Shown here piece after piece: positions 38,351 through 46,983 of a stretch of 64,000 bases of DNA. Every line of letters begins with the position of its first letter. Within the stretch, counting starts at the first letter, position 1. The position numbers and the translations under genes were made by a program. This DNA comes from JADJWR01 sp964610575 (GTDB lineage Bacteria; Pseudomonadota; Gammaproteobacteria; Burkholderiales; Burkholderiaceae_F). The stretch lies in contig CAZSYX010000010.1 of assembly GCA_964610575.1 (NCBI GenBank), forward strand, positions 6,920-70,919, in the 5' to 3' direction. The notes beneath the pieces were generated by a model. That model had not been told where the DNA came from. It searched no databases and saw nothing but the letters and a program-made list of their open reading frames with translations.

Positions 38351-38893
38351 CTACTGCCAGACCTTGACGTCGAACTCCGGCTGCAGCTTGCCGGTGGAGT
38401 CCCGGATGCGCAGCTCGACGTACTTCGGCTCGGTGCCCTTCTCGATGACCACCGTGGTGCCCCGCTTGTAGTCGCGCTCGTGCGGCCCCTGGCCGGTGAA
38501 GAAGGCGGTCAGTTCGTGCTTGCCGGCCTTCAGGCTGCCGACGTACAGCCGCTGCACGCCGCCGCGGTGCAGCGCCTGCACCTCGCCCGGCGTGTACAGG
38601 TAGCTGCCGACCACCTTGTCGCCGAGCCTGACCTGCACCGACTCCAGCGCGAACAGCTTGCCGACGTCCATCGACACGAACACCGCCACCTGCGTGTTGG
38701 CCGGGAAAAGCAGCTCTTCCTCCAGCACCAGCAGGTCGCGGTTCAGGCCGATCACGTCCGCCTTCAGGTCCTGGATCCGGTTCTCGAGGCTGCCGGCGTC
38801 CTTCGCCGCGGTCGTCTCGCCGGCGCCGTGGGCGACCGGCGCCAGAGCGGCACAGATGGCGACTGCCAGGCAGCGGATGCATCGAATCGACAT
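38351..38893 (-). CDS. Secreted protein of unknown function in the ExbBD/TPR operon
   Basis: 180 residues with a signal peptide (CLAVAICAALAPVAHGAG), a short coiled coil (SLENRIQDLKADVIGLNRDLLVLEEELLFP divided over residues 35-65) and a beta-rich C-terminal domain (AVFVSMDVGKLFALESVQVRL...ELRIRDSTG). I do not recognise a named family. It lies 11 bases after the DUF3570 gene and 13 before the TPR gene, and is probably a periplasmic component of the machine. Confidence 0.75.
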   Translation of the reverse strand: MSIRCIRCLAVAICAALAPVAHGAGETTAAKDAGSLENRIQDLKADVIGLNRDLLVLEEELLFPANTQVAVFVSMDVGKLFALESVQVRLGDKVVGSYLYTPGEVQALHRGGVQRLYVGSLKAGKHELTAFFTGQGPHERDYKRGTTVVIEKGTEPKYVELRIRDSTGKLQPEFDVKVWQ

Positions 38894-38904
38894 TTGGCAG
38901 ACCC

Positions 38905-40176
38905 TCAGAATTTCGCCGTCACGAACAACTGAAGCACGTGGGCGGTGTACGAATACGGCGTCCCGGTGCGAACGTCGGTGAAGTCGTCGAAGCTGAAACT
39001 CAGGAACTCGTAGGCGCCGTTGAGGCGGATCTCGTAGCTGCCCGGCACCTGGCGCGCGCGGTAGGAGACCTTGACGCTCGGCCCGATGCTCGAGAACGTC
39101 GACAGCTGGCGGTTGCGCGAGATGTAGACGGTTTCCGTGCTGGCGTTGTCGCTGTAGAACAGCGCCGCGCCCTGCGTGTGGTAGCGCAGGTACGCGTCGG
39201 CGAGCAGGTTGTCGCCGAAGTAGCGGCTGAAGCCGACCCCCATCGTGTGCGCGCGAATGCCCCAGGTGTCCCAGTAGTAGCGGTAGTCGGCGAACGCCGC
39301 ACCGTAGCTGCCGACTTCACCGATCGTGCGGAACTTGACCGCGCGGCTCGAACGCGTGCTCGGCACACGCTCGGGCACCGATGCTCCGTACACCAGCGCC
39401 GAGCGATACGGACTGCCCAGGTAACCGTCGTCCGAGATCGCCTCGATGTTCACGCTCGCCAGCCAGCGCGGCGTCAGGATCTGCGTCACGCCGACCCGAT
39501 AGCGCCAGTGGCTGGCCGTCTCGGAGAACTCCGGCGAGTCCTTCTTGCCGACCTCGTCGGAGGCACGGGTGAAGCCGAGGTTGACGGTGGTCATGCCGCC
39601 GAACACCTCCTGCGCGACGTCGACGTTCACCGCGTCGGCCTGGTAATCGGGTTCCTTGCTGCTGGAGCCCGACAGGGTCATGCGCGCGTTTCGGTAGACG
39701 TAGTCGGCCCCGACTCCGTACTCTGTGCGCGTCTCCTTGTAGGGGCTGGCGGTGGTGACGACGTCGATCGACGCATTGCTGACCATGTCGACGTAGTACG
39801 AGGCCGACAGTGAGACCTTGTCGGCAATGCTCTTGCGAACCAGCAGTGCCGGCCCCTGCGCCTCGACTCCGCCGCCGTCGTAGAGGTGGTACATCGCGTC
39901 GCCGCGGTCTTCCGGCAGTTCGATCGCACTCGCCCCGGAACCCATCAGCAGCCCGCCCACGAGGCCGAAGACCCTGGCACCGGCATGCCGTTCGCCACGC
40001 AGGCTCGTGCGTCGGGCGAATCCCTCCGTCAGCGCGCGCCGCACGGCGGCCACCAGGCGGTGCAGGCGTACCTGCAGCCGAACGCGCGGCCCGGACCGCG
40101 TCGGCCGCGCGGCCCGCTCGCCCGCCACCGGGCGCAGGCTCGACGAGCGTTGCAGCGGCGCCTCAGTTGCAGCCAC
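38905..40176 (-). CDS. DUF3570 outer-membrane beta-barrel protein
   Basis: A 423-residue protein. From about residue 85 the sequence (LPEDRGDAMYHLYDGGGVEAQGPALLVRKSIADKVSL in segments) through to the terminal VLQLFVTAKF shows alternating amphipathic strands and a C-terminal aromatic residue, as in outer-membrane barrels; this is the DUF3570 family. The first 65 residues are unusually basic for an export signal, with a hydrophobic stretch ARVFGLVGGLLMGSGASA only at about 67-85, so the true start may lie further in. DUF3570, DUF4266, thioredoxin and ApbE genes recur together in many bacteria. Confidence 0.85.
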   Translation of the reverse strand: MAATEAPLQRSSSLRPVAGERAARPTRSGPRVRLQVRLHRLVAAVRRALTEGFARRTSLRGERHAGARVFGLVGGLLMGSGASAIELPEDRGDAMYHLYDGGGVEAQGPALLVRKSIADKVSLSASYYVDMVSNASIDVVTTASPYKETRTEYGVGADYVYRNARMTLSGSSSKEPDYQADAVNVDVAQEVFGGMTTVNLGFTRASDEVGKKDSPEFSETASHWRYRVGVTQILTPRWLASVNIEAISDDGYLGSPYRSALVYGASVPERVPSTRSSRAVKFRTIGEVGSYGAAFADYRYYWDTWGIRAHTMGVGFSRYFGDNLLADAYLRYHTQGAALFYSDNASTETVYISRNRQLSTFSSIGPSVKVSYRARQVPGSYEIRLNGAYEFLSFSFDDFTDVRTGTPYSYTAHVLQLFVTAKF

Positions 40177-40402
40177 AGCCGCCTCCCTGCACGCCCGCCG
40201 CGCCGCGCGCGCCCTCGCGCACCTCGTACACGTGCTCTCGATGCTTGTCGGACAACGGATCGCGCGACAGCGTCATGATCGGATCGGCGAGCCGCTCCCG
40301 CTCGTAGGGCTTGACCCAGGGCTGGATGCTGCAGCCGGCGGCCGGCGCCAGCGCAGCGAGCAGCGCCAGCGACCGCAACGAACACAGGGCGAGCGCTTTC
40401 AT
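40163..40402 (-). CDS. DUF4266 small lipoprotein
   Basis: 79 residues: a lipoprotein signal (LALLAALAPAAGCS), then WVKPYERERLADPIMTLSRD, REHVYEVREGARG and the C-terminal GGGCGCN, the DUF4266 signature. The two cysteines near the end could bind metal or be redox partners of the adjacent thioredoxin. It overlaps the TlpA-like gene by ATGA and DUF3570 by 14 bases. Function unknown, though it is regularly beside DUF3570. Confidence 0.88.
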   Translation of the reverse strand: MKALALCSLRSLALLAALAPAAGCSIQPWVKPYERERLADPIMTLSRDPLSDKHREHVYEVREGARGAAGVQGGGCGCN

Positions 40403-40911
40403 TCCTTCAGCAACTCCCGGATCTGTTTGTCGTAGGTGGTCTCGTAGCCTTCCCGGTAGCCGAGGTGCACGTACCGCACGCGCCCGTCGCGATCGATCAG
40501 CACCGTCGACGGCATCGTCGACAGGTCATAAAGGCGGCTCACCTTCTTGTCGGTGTCGAGCAGCACCGGGAACTGCAGTCCGAGGCGAGAGGCGAGGCTG
40601 ACGGCCTTTCCCTGGTCCTCGTCGATGTTCACGCCGAGCAGCGTGAACCCCGCGTCGCGGTACCTGCCGTACAGGCGGTTCAGGTGCGGCATCTCCTGGC
40701 GGCAGGGTCCGCACCACGTTGCCCAGAAGTTCACCATCACCACCCGGCCGCGCTGTTCCTGCAGCCGGACGGCCGGCCCTTCGGCCGATCGAAGCGTGAA
40801 GTCCGGCGCGCTGCGCGCCGCCAGCGGCGCGACTTGCGTCGCGCCCGTGCCGCCGACCGACACCGCGAGTGCCGCGCCGACGATCATCCGGCGTCGTGTC
40901 CAACCGATCAT
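40399..40911 (-). CDS. TlpA-family thiol:disulfide oxidoreductase
   Basis: A 170-residue periplasmic thioredoxin with a basic signal (WTRRRMIVGAALAVSVGG, possibly Tat-like) and active site WCGPC at residues 66-70 within VNFWATWCGPCRQEMPHLN; the cis-Pro loop is in STMPSTVLIDRDG. TlpA/ResA proteins reduce cysteines of apocytochromes or other periplasmic targets, which fits the nearby CXXCH proteins and the DUF4266 C-terminal cysteines. Overlaps DUF4266 by ATGA. Confidence 0.93.
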   Translation of the reverse strand: MIGWTRRRMIVGAALAVSVGGTGATQVAPLAARSAPDFTLRSAEGPAVRLQEQRGRVVMVNFWATWCGPCRQEMPHLNRLYGRYRDAGFTLLGVNIDEDQGKAVSLASRLGLQFPVLLDTDKKVSRLYDLSTMPSTVLIDRDGRVRYVHLGYREGYETTYDKQIRELLKE

Positions 40912-40928
40912 TCGTCCGCCCTCCCCGA

Positions 40929-41579
40929 TCAGAAGTAGTAGGTCGCGCCGAAGGTCAGCTCGAGGTTCTGCGTGCTTTCACGCTCGCCGAGCAGGTCGAG
41001 CGAGAAGACGTGGTCGCGCACGTCGACCTGCAGCGCGAAGCGGTCGGTGAACAGCAGGCGCATGCCGAAGCCGAAGTTCAGCGTCTGCTGCCGCTGCTCG
41101 AGGAAACTCGTGCTGCCGATGCCGGCGATCACGTAGAAGGCGGAGGCCTTGGCCACGCTGGATCCGAAGAAGACTTCGCCGGGCAGCAGGTTGTAGCCGA
41201 GCGACAGGTTGTAGTACGACAACGTTTCCTTCGGCTGCGGGAAGATCCCGCCGGGGAGGATCTGGCGGAAGTCCTGGTCGCTGACCTCGGTGCTGCCGTA
41301 CGCCGCCTCGACGAAGAAGTCCTCGGTGAGGTGGTAGCCGAGGCGCAGTCCGTACACCAGGCTGGCGCCGAAGTTCTGCGCGCTGTAGGTGCCGAAGAAC
41401 ACGCCCGCTTCGAAGTCCTTCGACGGGAAGCGCGGCAGCTTGACCTCGCGGCGGGCCACCTCGGGCACGATCACCTGCTCGCTGGCCGTCGGCGTGCCGC
41501 TGCCCTGCGCCCAGGCGTGTGGCGCGCTGAAGGTGATCGCGGCGGCCAGCAGCGGTATCGCGGTGCATTTGAAGTTCAT
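40929..41579 (-). CDS. Outer-membrane beta-barrel protein
   Basis: 216 residues with a signal peptide (IPLLAAAITFSAPHAWAQ) and a mature region of alternating strands ending in TFGATYYF, a typical terminal beta-signal. Segments such as EAGVFFGTYSAQNFGASLVYGLRLGYHL look like an eight-stranded barrel of the OmpA/OmpW-like fold. It lies 20 bases after the SH3-barrel gene and 17 before tlpA. Probably an outer-membrane element of the same complex. Confidence 0.8.
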   Translation of the reverse strand: MNFKCTAIPLLAAAITFSAPHAWAQGSGTPTASEQVIVPEVARREVKLPRFPSKDFEAGVFFGTYSAQNFGASLVYGLRLGYHLTEDFFVEAAYGSTEVSDQDFRQILPGGIFPQPKETLSYYNLSLGYNLLPGEVFFGSSVAKASAFYVIAGIGSTSFLEQRQQTLNFGFGMRLLFTDRFALQVDVRDHVFSLDLLGERESTQNLELTFGATYYF

Positions 41580-41599
41580 CGTGCGTCGCCCCGGGTGCG

Positions 41600-42364
41600 T
41601 CAGAAGAAGAAGGACAGGCCTGCGGTGACCGCGCCGTACTCTTCGGTGCGGCTGTCGGAAAGGAAGGCCGTGTACAGCGTGTAGTCGAGCCGGGCGACGA
41701 AGCGCCGCGTCAGGTAGTAGCGGACACCGATCACCGCGTCGGCGAGATTGGCATCGGTGGTGACGTTGCCGACCAGGCTCGCGTTCGGGACGTTGCTGAA
41801 CCGCCCCAGGCCGATGCCGAAGAACGGCGACAGCCGCTGGTCGGCAAAGGGCTCGACATTCAGGGCCAGGTGCCAGAACTCCGTTCCCGAGTAGACCCCC
41901 TGCACCTGGCCGATCGCCACCTCGACTGAAACGACCTCGGCCAGCCGGTAGGCCAGCCACAGCTTCAGCATCGGCTCGGACTTGAACAGGCCCCACGCCG
42001 CGCCTGCCTCGAGCCGCCGCTGCAGGTAGTCGTCGAGGACGACGTCGCGAAACGTCGCGGCGGCCCCGGCTGCGGTCACCGTGCTGGCCAGTTGCAGCCG
42101 ATGCACCCAGCCCTCGCGGCCGTTCTCCGTGCGTACCTTGTACCAGTCGGTGTAGCGCAGCTGGACCTCGACCCATTCATCGCGCGCCGCGACATGGAAG
42201 ATCGGATAGCCGCGCCCCGGCCCCGTGCGGATCTCGATGAATGGATCGTTCACCTGCAAACGCTCGGCCTGCGCCGGCCGTGACCACAGCCCGAGCAGCA
42301 GCAGGGCGCAGCAAAGCGCCAGGGCAAGTGCGACGCGCCGGGATTCGGCCGCTGCCATCGTCAT
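41600..42364 (-). CDS. SH3-domain outer-membrane barrel protein
   Basis: 254 residues: signal helix (ALALALCCALLLLGLWSRPAQA), a bacterial SH3 domain (about 35-95, with IEIRTGPGRGYPIFHVAARDEWVEV and TENGREGWV), then a barrel-like C-terminal region ending AVTAGLSFFF. SH3 domains of this type bind peptidoglycan, so the protein may tie the outer membrane to the wall. It overlaps the lipoprotein gene upstream by ATGA. Confidence 0.82.
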   Translation of the reverse strand: MTMAAAESRRVALALALCCALLLLGLWSRPAQAERLQVNDPFIEIRTGPGRGYPIFHVAARDEWVEVQLRYTDWYKVRTENGREGWVHRLQLASTVTAAGAAATFRDVVLDDYLQRRLEAGAAWGLFKSEPMLKLWLAYRLAEVVSVEVAIGQVQGVYSGTEFWHLALNVEPFADQRLSPFFGIGLGRFSNVPNASLVGNVTTDANLADAVIGVRYYLTRRFVARLDYTLYTAFLSDSRTEEYGAVTAGLSFFF

Positions 42365-42975
42365 TCCGTGTTGCAGGCGCCGGTGGACGGATCCGGCGGC
42401 GTGAACATGCTGTTGGCGGCGGATCCGAACTCGTCCTGCCCCAGCGGCATCGGCCGGCTGATCCAGTAGGCGAAGGCCCTGGCGTTCGGGTCCTGGTCGC
42501 TCGCGAAGATCAGGCCGCCGCCGTGCAGCACGCCGCGGATCAGCGGCTTGTTGAGGAGCCGGCTCGTCGCCGGCGAGCCGATCACCGTCTCGCCCTGCGC
42601 CGAGTAGAAGTTCTTGTACATGTCCGTGGCGCGGATCGCATCGGGCGTGCTGGCCGGATCCGTCAGGTCCACCTCGGCCGCCGGGAACAGCCGCAGCGCG
42701 CCGCCGGTGCCATTGGCGTTGTCGTGACAGCCGGAGGCGGCGCAGCTGTTGGTCGACACGACGCCGTTGACGTTTATCTGCAGCTGGGCCTGGAAGATCG
42801 GATAGACGCAGCGCTGGAAGTACGCGAACGACAGCTTCCGCCCGCTGGTCTGCGCTGGATTGCTGACCTCGGGCGGGATGTCGAACGGGTTCGAGCCCGA
42901 TCCGCCGCAGCCGGCGGCCGCGGCGACGAGCGCCGCAGCCGCCACCCGCATTCCGGTTTGCCGCAGCGCCGTCAT
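42361..42975 (-). CDS. Lipoprotein with a CX4CH cytochrome-like motif
   Basis: A 204-residue lipoprotein (signal ending AAAAGCGGSGS). The central part FAYFQRCVYPIFQAQLQ and NSCAASGCHDNANGTGGALRLFP resembles the planctomycete-type cytochrome-c domains in which a CXXCH binds haem, but here the spacing is C-x4-C-H. A second lone Cys (QRCVYPIF) precedes it. Whether haem binds is uncertain. It overlaps the 1000-residue lipoprotein gene by ATGA and both are presumably surface or periplasmic electron carriers. Confidence 0.75.
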   Translation of the reverse strand: MTALRQTGMRVAAAALVAAAAGCGGSGSNPFDIPPEVSNPAQTSGRKLSFAYFQRCVYPIFQAQLQINVNGVVSTNSCAASGCHDNANGTGGALRLFPAAEVDLTDPASTPDAIRATDMYKNFYSAQGETVIGSPATSRLLNKPLIRGVLHGGGLIFASDQDPNARAFAYWISRPMPLGQDEFGSAANSMFTPPDPSTGACNTE

Positions 42976-45974
42976 CGCGCCGGGCAGCCGGTCAAGATCC
43001 AGCTGGCGATCGTGTTGAACTCGGCGCTGCCGACCGGCAGTACCGCGACCGACTGGCCGACGGCGCCGGAAGGATGCGGCACCGTCGACGGCCGCGCGAG
43101 CAGGTAGCTGGCTGCCGGATTGCAGGCGTCGCCGACCATCGTCAGCGTGACGTTGTAGTCGCCGTCCGCATCGCCGGTCAGCACGTAGCGGTTGCCGCTG
43201 AACGAAGCGGCCGAGCCCGCGCCTTCGCTGCCCACCGGCTGATGGCAGCCGACGCAGCGGCCGCGCAGGACCGGCAGCACCTGCGCTTCGAAGGCCGACT
43301 GGCTCAACCCGGTGACGGCGCGCACGCCGCTGCCCGAGCCGAACGGGTCGTTGTAGTACTGGCCGCCGAGATCCATCCATTCGACCAGCAGGCGCTTTTC
43401 GGCGGCACTGAGCAGCCTTGCGTGGTCAGGCGCCGTCGCCGGCGGATTCGGGTGTGCGGCGCGGGCGCCGGCGCCCGCGAGCAGCGTCTCGCCGAAGAGG
43501 ATCTCCGTCAGCCGGCTCTTGCGCGCCTGCCCCGCGGTGCCCGCGGCGCCCGAACTCGTCTCCACCAACGGCGCCCCGCGCTCGATGGTCGGCACGCCGT
43601 TGCGCAGCCGCGTGACCGGCTGGCCGGAGGCGTCGAGCAGCGGGTCGCCGATCAGCAGCTCCTCGTACGACACCAGCCGTCCGCTGCCGGCCACATTGGC
43701 ACGCAGATCGAGGCGAGCAGGGTCGGTGTGGCAGTTGGTGCAGGTACCGGCGCCGCGATCGCGCGTCCACAGCGGCTGGATGTGCTCCGGGTAGTTGATC
43801 ACGCCGTTGACCGGCACCGCCGTGACGAGATCGTCGGCCGGGTTGGGGTTGCCCGTGTAGCGCAGCGAGATCGACGCGCGCGGCGTTACCCCGGGGCGGG
43901 CGGCATCGGCCCAGACGTCGACGAACACCATGTCGGCCGACAGCTGCAGCATCGCCGGATCGAGCCGCGTGCGCAGCGATGCCATCGTCTCGCCCGACTG
44001 GTGCTGGCTTGCCAGCGCGGACTTCAGGCCCGCGGGCAGCGTGTTCACCACCAAGCCGGAGTTCAGCGCCGCGCCGCGGCGGGGGCTGTGGCAGCCGTCG
44101 CAGGTGCGCCGCTCGCCCGGCCGCACCTGGATCCAGTTGGTGTGGGTCTGGATGCCGCGGCCCTTGGCGTCGATCACCTGCAGTGCCAGCGGCACGTCGG
44201 CCGGCACCTGCAGCTTGAACGAACCGTCGGGTTCGATCGGCGCGTAGCCGAGGATCTGCTGCTGCTCGAAGTTCGTCTCGCCGATCGCCTCGCGCAGGCC
44301 CATCGACGACGACGGCGGCGCGATCGCCCGCAGTGCGCGGACGAACCGCGCCGGCGCGCAGCGGTAGGCGGGATCGGCCGGGTCCTTGATGCGGACCAGA
44401 TCGGGAACCGTTGCCCGCGTCTCGTGCGGGTCGGTGCTGGCGGTCATCGCGATGCCGACCGCGCAGCCGGCCGGCCGGTCGGCGTCGGTCAGCATCGTCT
44501 CGGCCATGCGCTGCAGGCCGTCGGTGTCGTAGACGCTGCGCACCTCGATCAGCGCCAGGCCGCGCGCGGCCAGCGCCGCGTCGACGGTGGTCGGATCGGT
44601 CGCGTTGGGTTCGGCGCGCGGCTGCAGGGCCACCGGGTCCGTGTACATGAAGCCCGGTGGTGGCGCGGCAACGATCAGGAAGGTCTGCTTCGCCGGGTCG
44701 TACATGTAGACCGCGTATGCGGGCAGCACGTTGTCCTGCAGCGGATCGTTGGCCACCTCCTCTTCGGTGCGATCGTCGTCGTTCAGGCGCGCCTTCTCCT
44801 CGGCGGTCAGGCTGGCGCAGGGCACCACGACGCCGTTGCGCCTGACCTCGCATGGCGCGTAGGCCAGCAGCACGCGGTCGGTGCCGTCCCACAGCGGGTA
44901 CGGCGAGGTCACGCGGCCGAACTCCGACAGCCCGCGGCCGTCGTTCAGCGGCTGCTGGGTAGCCTGCTTCTGCCCGCCCTGCGCCGGCACCGAGCTGCTC
45001 GCCGGCGTGTTCTGCTCCGAGTAGTTGGCGGCATCGATGAACATCAGCGCCCCGCCCTCCTGTGTGCCGGACAGCGACATCAGGGTGGAGGCGACGAACC
45101 CCTTGTAGGCGCCCTTCGGGTCCATGTCGCGCGGGTGCAGGAAGCTGTTGCCCGGGCTCTGCGCGCCGTACAGCACGAACATGTCGGTGCCGTCGGGCTT
45201 GGCGCGGAAGATCGCGAAGCGGTTGCGGTCGGCCACGTGTTCCCAGCGCGAGAACATGATGTCGCCGTTCGGCCGCACGACCGGATTGCGGTCGTGGCTC
45301 TGGTTGAACGAGATCTGCTCGATGCTGCCGCCGGCGGCGTTCATCGTGTGCAGGTTGAACACCCGCTCGCGCTCGTACTCGTCGAGCGCGAAGTACGCCC
45401 GGCCGAGCGCCTGGTTGTTGCGCGACTTCGCCTGCCGGTTCGAGGAGAAGACGAAGCCGCGGCCGGCCGGCAGGTAGGCCGGATCGACGTCGTCGTCGGA
45501 CGTGCTGGCGGTCAGGCGGCGGAACACACCGCCGGTGAGGCCGCCAGCGGTCAACTCGTACTCCCAGATGTTCCAGCGGCCGGTGCAGGCCGGCGCGTCG
45601 CCGATGGTTGCCGTATTCGCTGCCGGACAGCGCATCGCGAAGACGATCTTGCTGCCGTCGTAGGAGACCTCGGGATCCGACACGTCCCCCGCGCCCTGCG
45701 TGAAGCGCGCGGTGATGTTGTGCTCGGGTGCGCTCGGCGAAGACTTCTCGCGGATCATCAGGTCGCCACCTGCTGCACTCGGTGCGCCATTGGTCGGATT
45801 CATCCTGACCGAAGTGGCCCGCTTGACGTAGGCGATCGGGACGTCGCCGGCGACCGTCACCGTCGACGAGGCACTGCCCTCGCCGCCCGAGCAGCCGAAC
45901 AGGCCGACCGCCGCGGCGGCCAGCGCCAGCGCTCCCGCCGCCGGCAGCAAGCCGATTGAGTTGATGCGCTTCAT
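42972..45974 (-). CDS. Three-CXXCH lipoprotein with beta-propeller-like N-terminus (HzsA-like)
   Basis: A 1000-residue lipoprotein (AAVGLFGCSGGEGS). Residues about 40-480 show TolB/propeller-like repeats with DPEVSYDGSKIVFAM, DPAYLPAGRGFVFSSNR and HDRNPVVRPNGDIMFSRW. The C-terminal half carries CDGCH (about 623), CTNCH (about 744) and CVGCH (about 906), predicting three c-type haems. This layout resembles the alpha subunit of hydrazine synthase and related extracellular cytochromes; a catalytic role is not implied. It begins 25 bases past the ApbE gene. Confidence 0.82.
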   Translation of the reverse strand: MKRINSIGLLPAAGALALAAAAVGLFGCSGGEGSASSTVTVAGDVPIAYVKRATSVRMNPTNGAPSAAGGDLMIREKSSPSAPEHNITARFTQGAGDVSDPEVSYDGSKIVFAMRCPAANTATIGDAPACTGRWNIWEYELTAGGLTGGVFRRLTASTSDDDVDPAYLPAGRGFVFSSNRQAKSRNNQALGRAYFALDEYERERVFNLHTMNAAGGSIEQISFNQSHDRNPVVRPNGDIMFSRWEHVADRNRFAIFRAKPDGTDMFVLYGAQSPGNSFLHPRDMDPKGAYKGFVASTLMSLSGTQEGGALMFIDAANYSEQNTPASSSVPAQGGQKQATQQPLNDGRGLSEFGRVTSPYPLWDGTDRVLLAYAPCEVRRNGVVVPCASLTAEEKARLNDDDRTEEEVANDPLQDNVLPAYAVYMYDPAKQTFLIVAAPPPGFMYTDPVALQPRAEPNATDPTTVDAALAARGLALIEVRSVYDTDGLQRMAETMLTDADRPAGCAVGIAMTASTDPHETRATVPDLVRIKDPADPAYRCAPARFVRALRAIAPPSSSMGLREAIGETNFEQQQILGYAPIEPDGSFKLQVPADVPLALQVIDAKGRGIQTHTNWIQVRPGERRTCDGCHSPRRGAALNSGLVVNTLPAGLKSALASQHQSGETMASLRTRLDPAMLQLSADMVFVDVWADAARPGVTPRASISLRYTGNPNPADDLVTAVPVNGVINYPEHIQPLWTRDRGAGTCTNCHTDPARLDLRANVAGSGRLVSYEELLIGDPLLDASGQPVTRLRNGVPTIERGAPLVETSSGAAGTAGQARKSRLTEILFGETLLAGAGARAAHPNPPATAPDHARLLSAAEKRLLVEWMDLGGQYYNDPFGSGSGVRAVTGLSQSAFEAQVLPVLRGRCVGCHQPVGSEGAGSAASFSGNRYVLTGDADGDYNVTLTMVGDACNPAASYLLARPSTVPHPSGAVGQSVAVLPVGSAEFNTIASWILTGCPAR

Positions 45975-45999
45975 CTCGACCGTCTCCTTCCTGAGTTGT

Positions 46000-46983
46000 T
46001 CAGCACGCCGCAGGCGCGCCCGCCGCCAGCAGTCCGGCGGAGTAGTGCAGGCGCCCGGCGTCGTCGACGACCACGGCGTCGACGCCTTGCTGCGCCTCGA
46101 CCAGGCGCAGCCCGTCGGCCGTGCCGAGCACGAACACGGTCTTCGACAGCGCCTCGCTGGTGAGGCCGTCGCCGGCGACGATGGTCACGCTGCGCACCGA
46201 GGACGGCGAACGGCCGCTGCGCGGGTCGATCAGGTGGTGGTGGCGCACCTTGTCGGTCTCGAAGTAGCGCTCGTAGTCGCCCGAGGTGGACACCGCGACA
46301 TCTTCGAGCGGCAGCACGGCGACCACCCGCCCTGCTCGTCGCGGATCGCGCACGCCGATCGTCCACGGCCGGCCGCGCCGGTCGCCGACGATGCGGCTGT
46401 CGCCGCCGGCGCTGACGATGCCGTGGCCGATGCCGAAGCGGCGCAGGATCGCCGCACCGCGCTCCACCGCATGGCCCTTGGCGAAGCCGCCGAGGTCAAT
46501 GCGCATGCCGGCGGTTGCGAAGCGCACCGTGCGCGATGCCGCATCGAGGAGCATCCCGCGGTAGCCGACCGCTGCGCGTGCACTCGCCAGTTCCTCGTCG
46601 CCTGGCGCGATGCCGCGCCGGTAGTCGTATAGGTGCCCGACCGCCGCGTAGGTGATGTCGAAGGCGCCGCCGGAAAGGCGCGAGAACTGCAACGAGCGCT
46701 CGAGCAGCGCGAAGAACTCGTCGCTCACCGGCACGGCGCGCTGTGCCGCCTCGCGATTGACGCGCGACAGCTCGGACTCCGGCTTGTACGGGCTCATCGC
46801 CGCGTCGATGCGGCGCATCTCGGCCATCACCGCGTCGATCGCCGCCTCGCCGGTCGACGGGTCGTCGCACCACAGCAGCACGCCGATGGCCGTGCCCATG
46901 ATCGATGCCTCGCGCTGCAACCAGCCGCCGCTCGCTGCTCGCGCGGCCGGTGTGCGGTGTACTTCGATGTCGCTGCCAGTCAA
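46000..46983 (-). CDS. apbE: FAD:protein FMN transferase (ApbE family)
   Basis: ApbE attaches FMN covalently to Ser/Thr of extracytoplasmic flavoproteins such as NqrC and RnfG. Family motifs are IMGTAIGV, the metal/FAD segment RIDLGGFAKGHAVE, VSAGGDSRI, VSTSGDYERYF and HHLIDPRSGRSP. The open frame starts at TTG 46983 with a GGAG 8 bases upstream; no in-frame ATG precedes the conserved core, and unusually there is no recognisable signal peptide, though the family normally acts outside the cytoplasm. It is the first gene of the long envelope operon. No classical D-x-x-S/T-G-A-T acceptor motif was spotted in the neighbours. Confidence 0.88.
   Translation of the reverse strand: MTGSDIEVHRTPAARAASGGWLQREASIMGTAIGVLLWCDDPSTGEAAIDAVMAEMRRIDAAMSPYKPESELSRVNREAAQRAVPVSDEFFALLERSLQFSRLSGGAFDITYAAVGHLYDYRRGIAPGDEELASARAAVGYRGMLLDAASRTVRFATAGMRIDLGGFAKGHAVERGAAILRRFGIGHGIVSAGGDSRIVGDRRGRPWTIGVRDPRRAGRVVAVLPLEDVAVSTSGDYERYFETDKVRHHHLIDPRSGRSPSSVRSVTIVAGDGLTSEALSKTVFVLGTADGLRLVEAQQGVDAVVVDDAGRLHYSAGLLAAGAPAAC

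Noticed and set aside
43074..45959. A 961-codon plus-strand frame opposite the three-CXXCH lipoprotein gene.
   Set aside because: Antisense to a gene with signal peptide and haem motifs; the translation has no recognisable domain and extreme Arg/Ala/His content.
42972..45974. Calling the three-CXXCH lipoprotein a hydrazine synthase subunit.
   Set aside because: Resemblance is limited to layout; there are no partner subunits and no anammox context.
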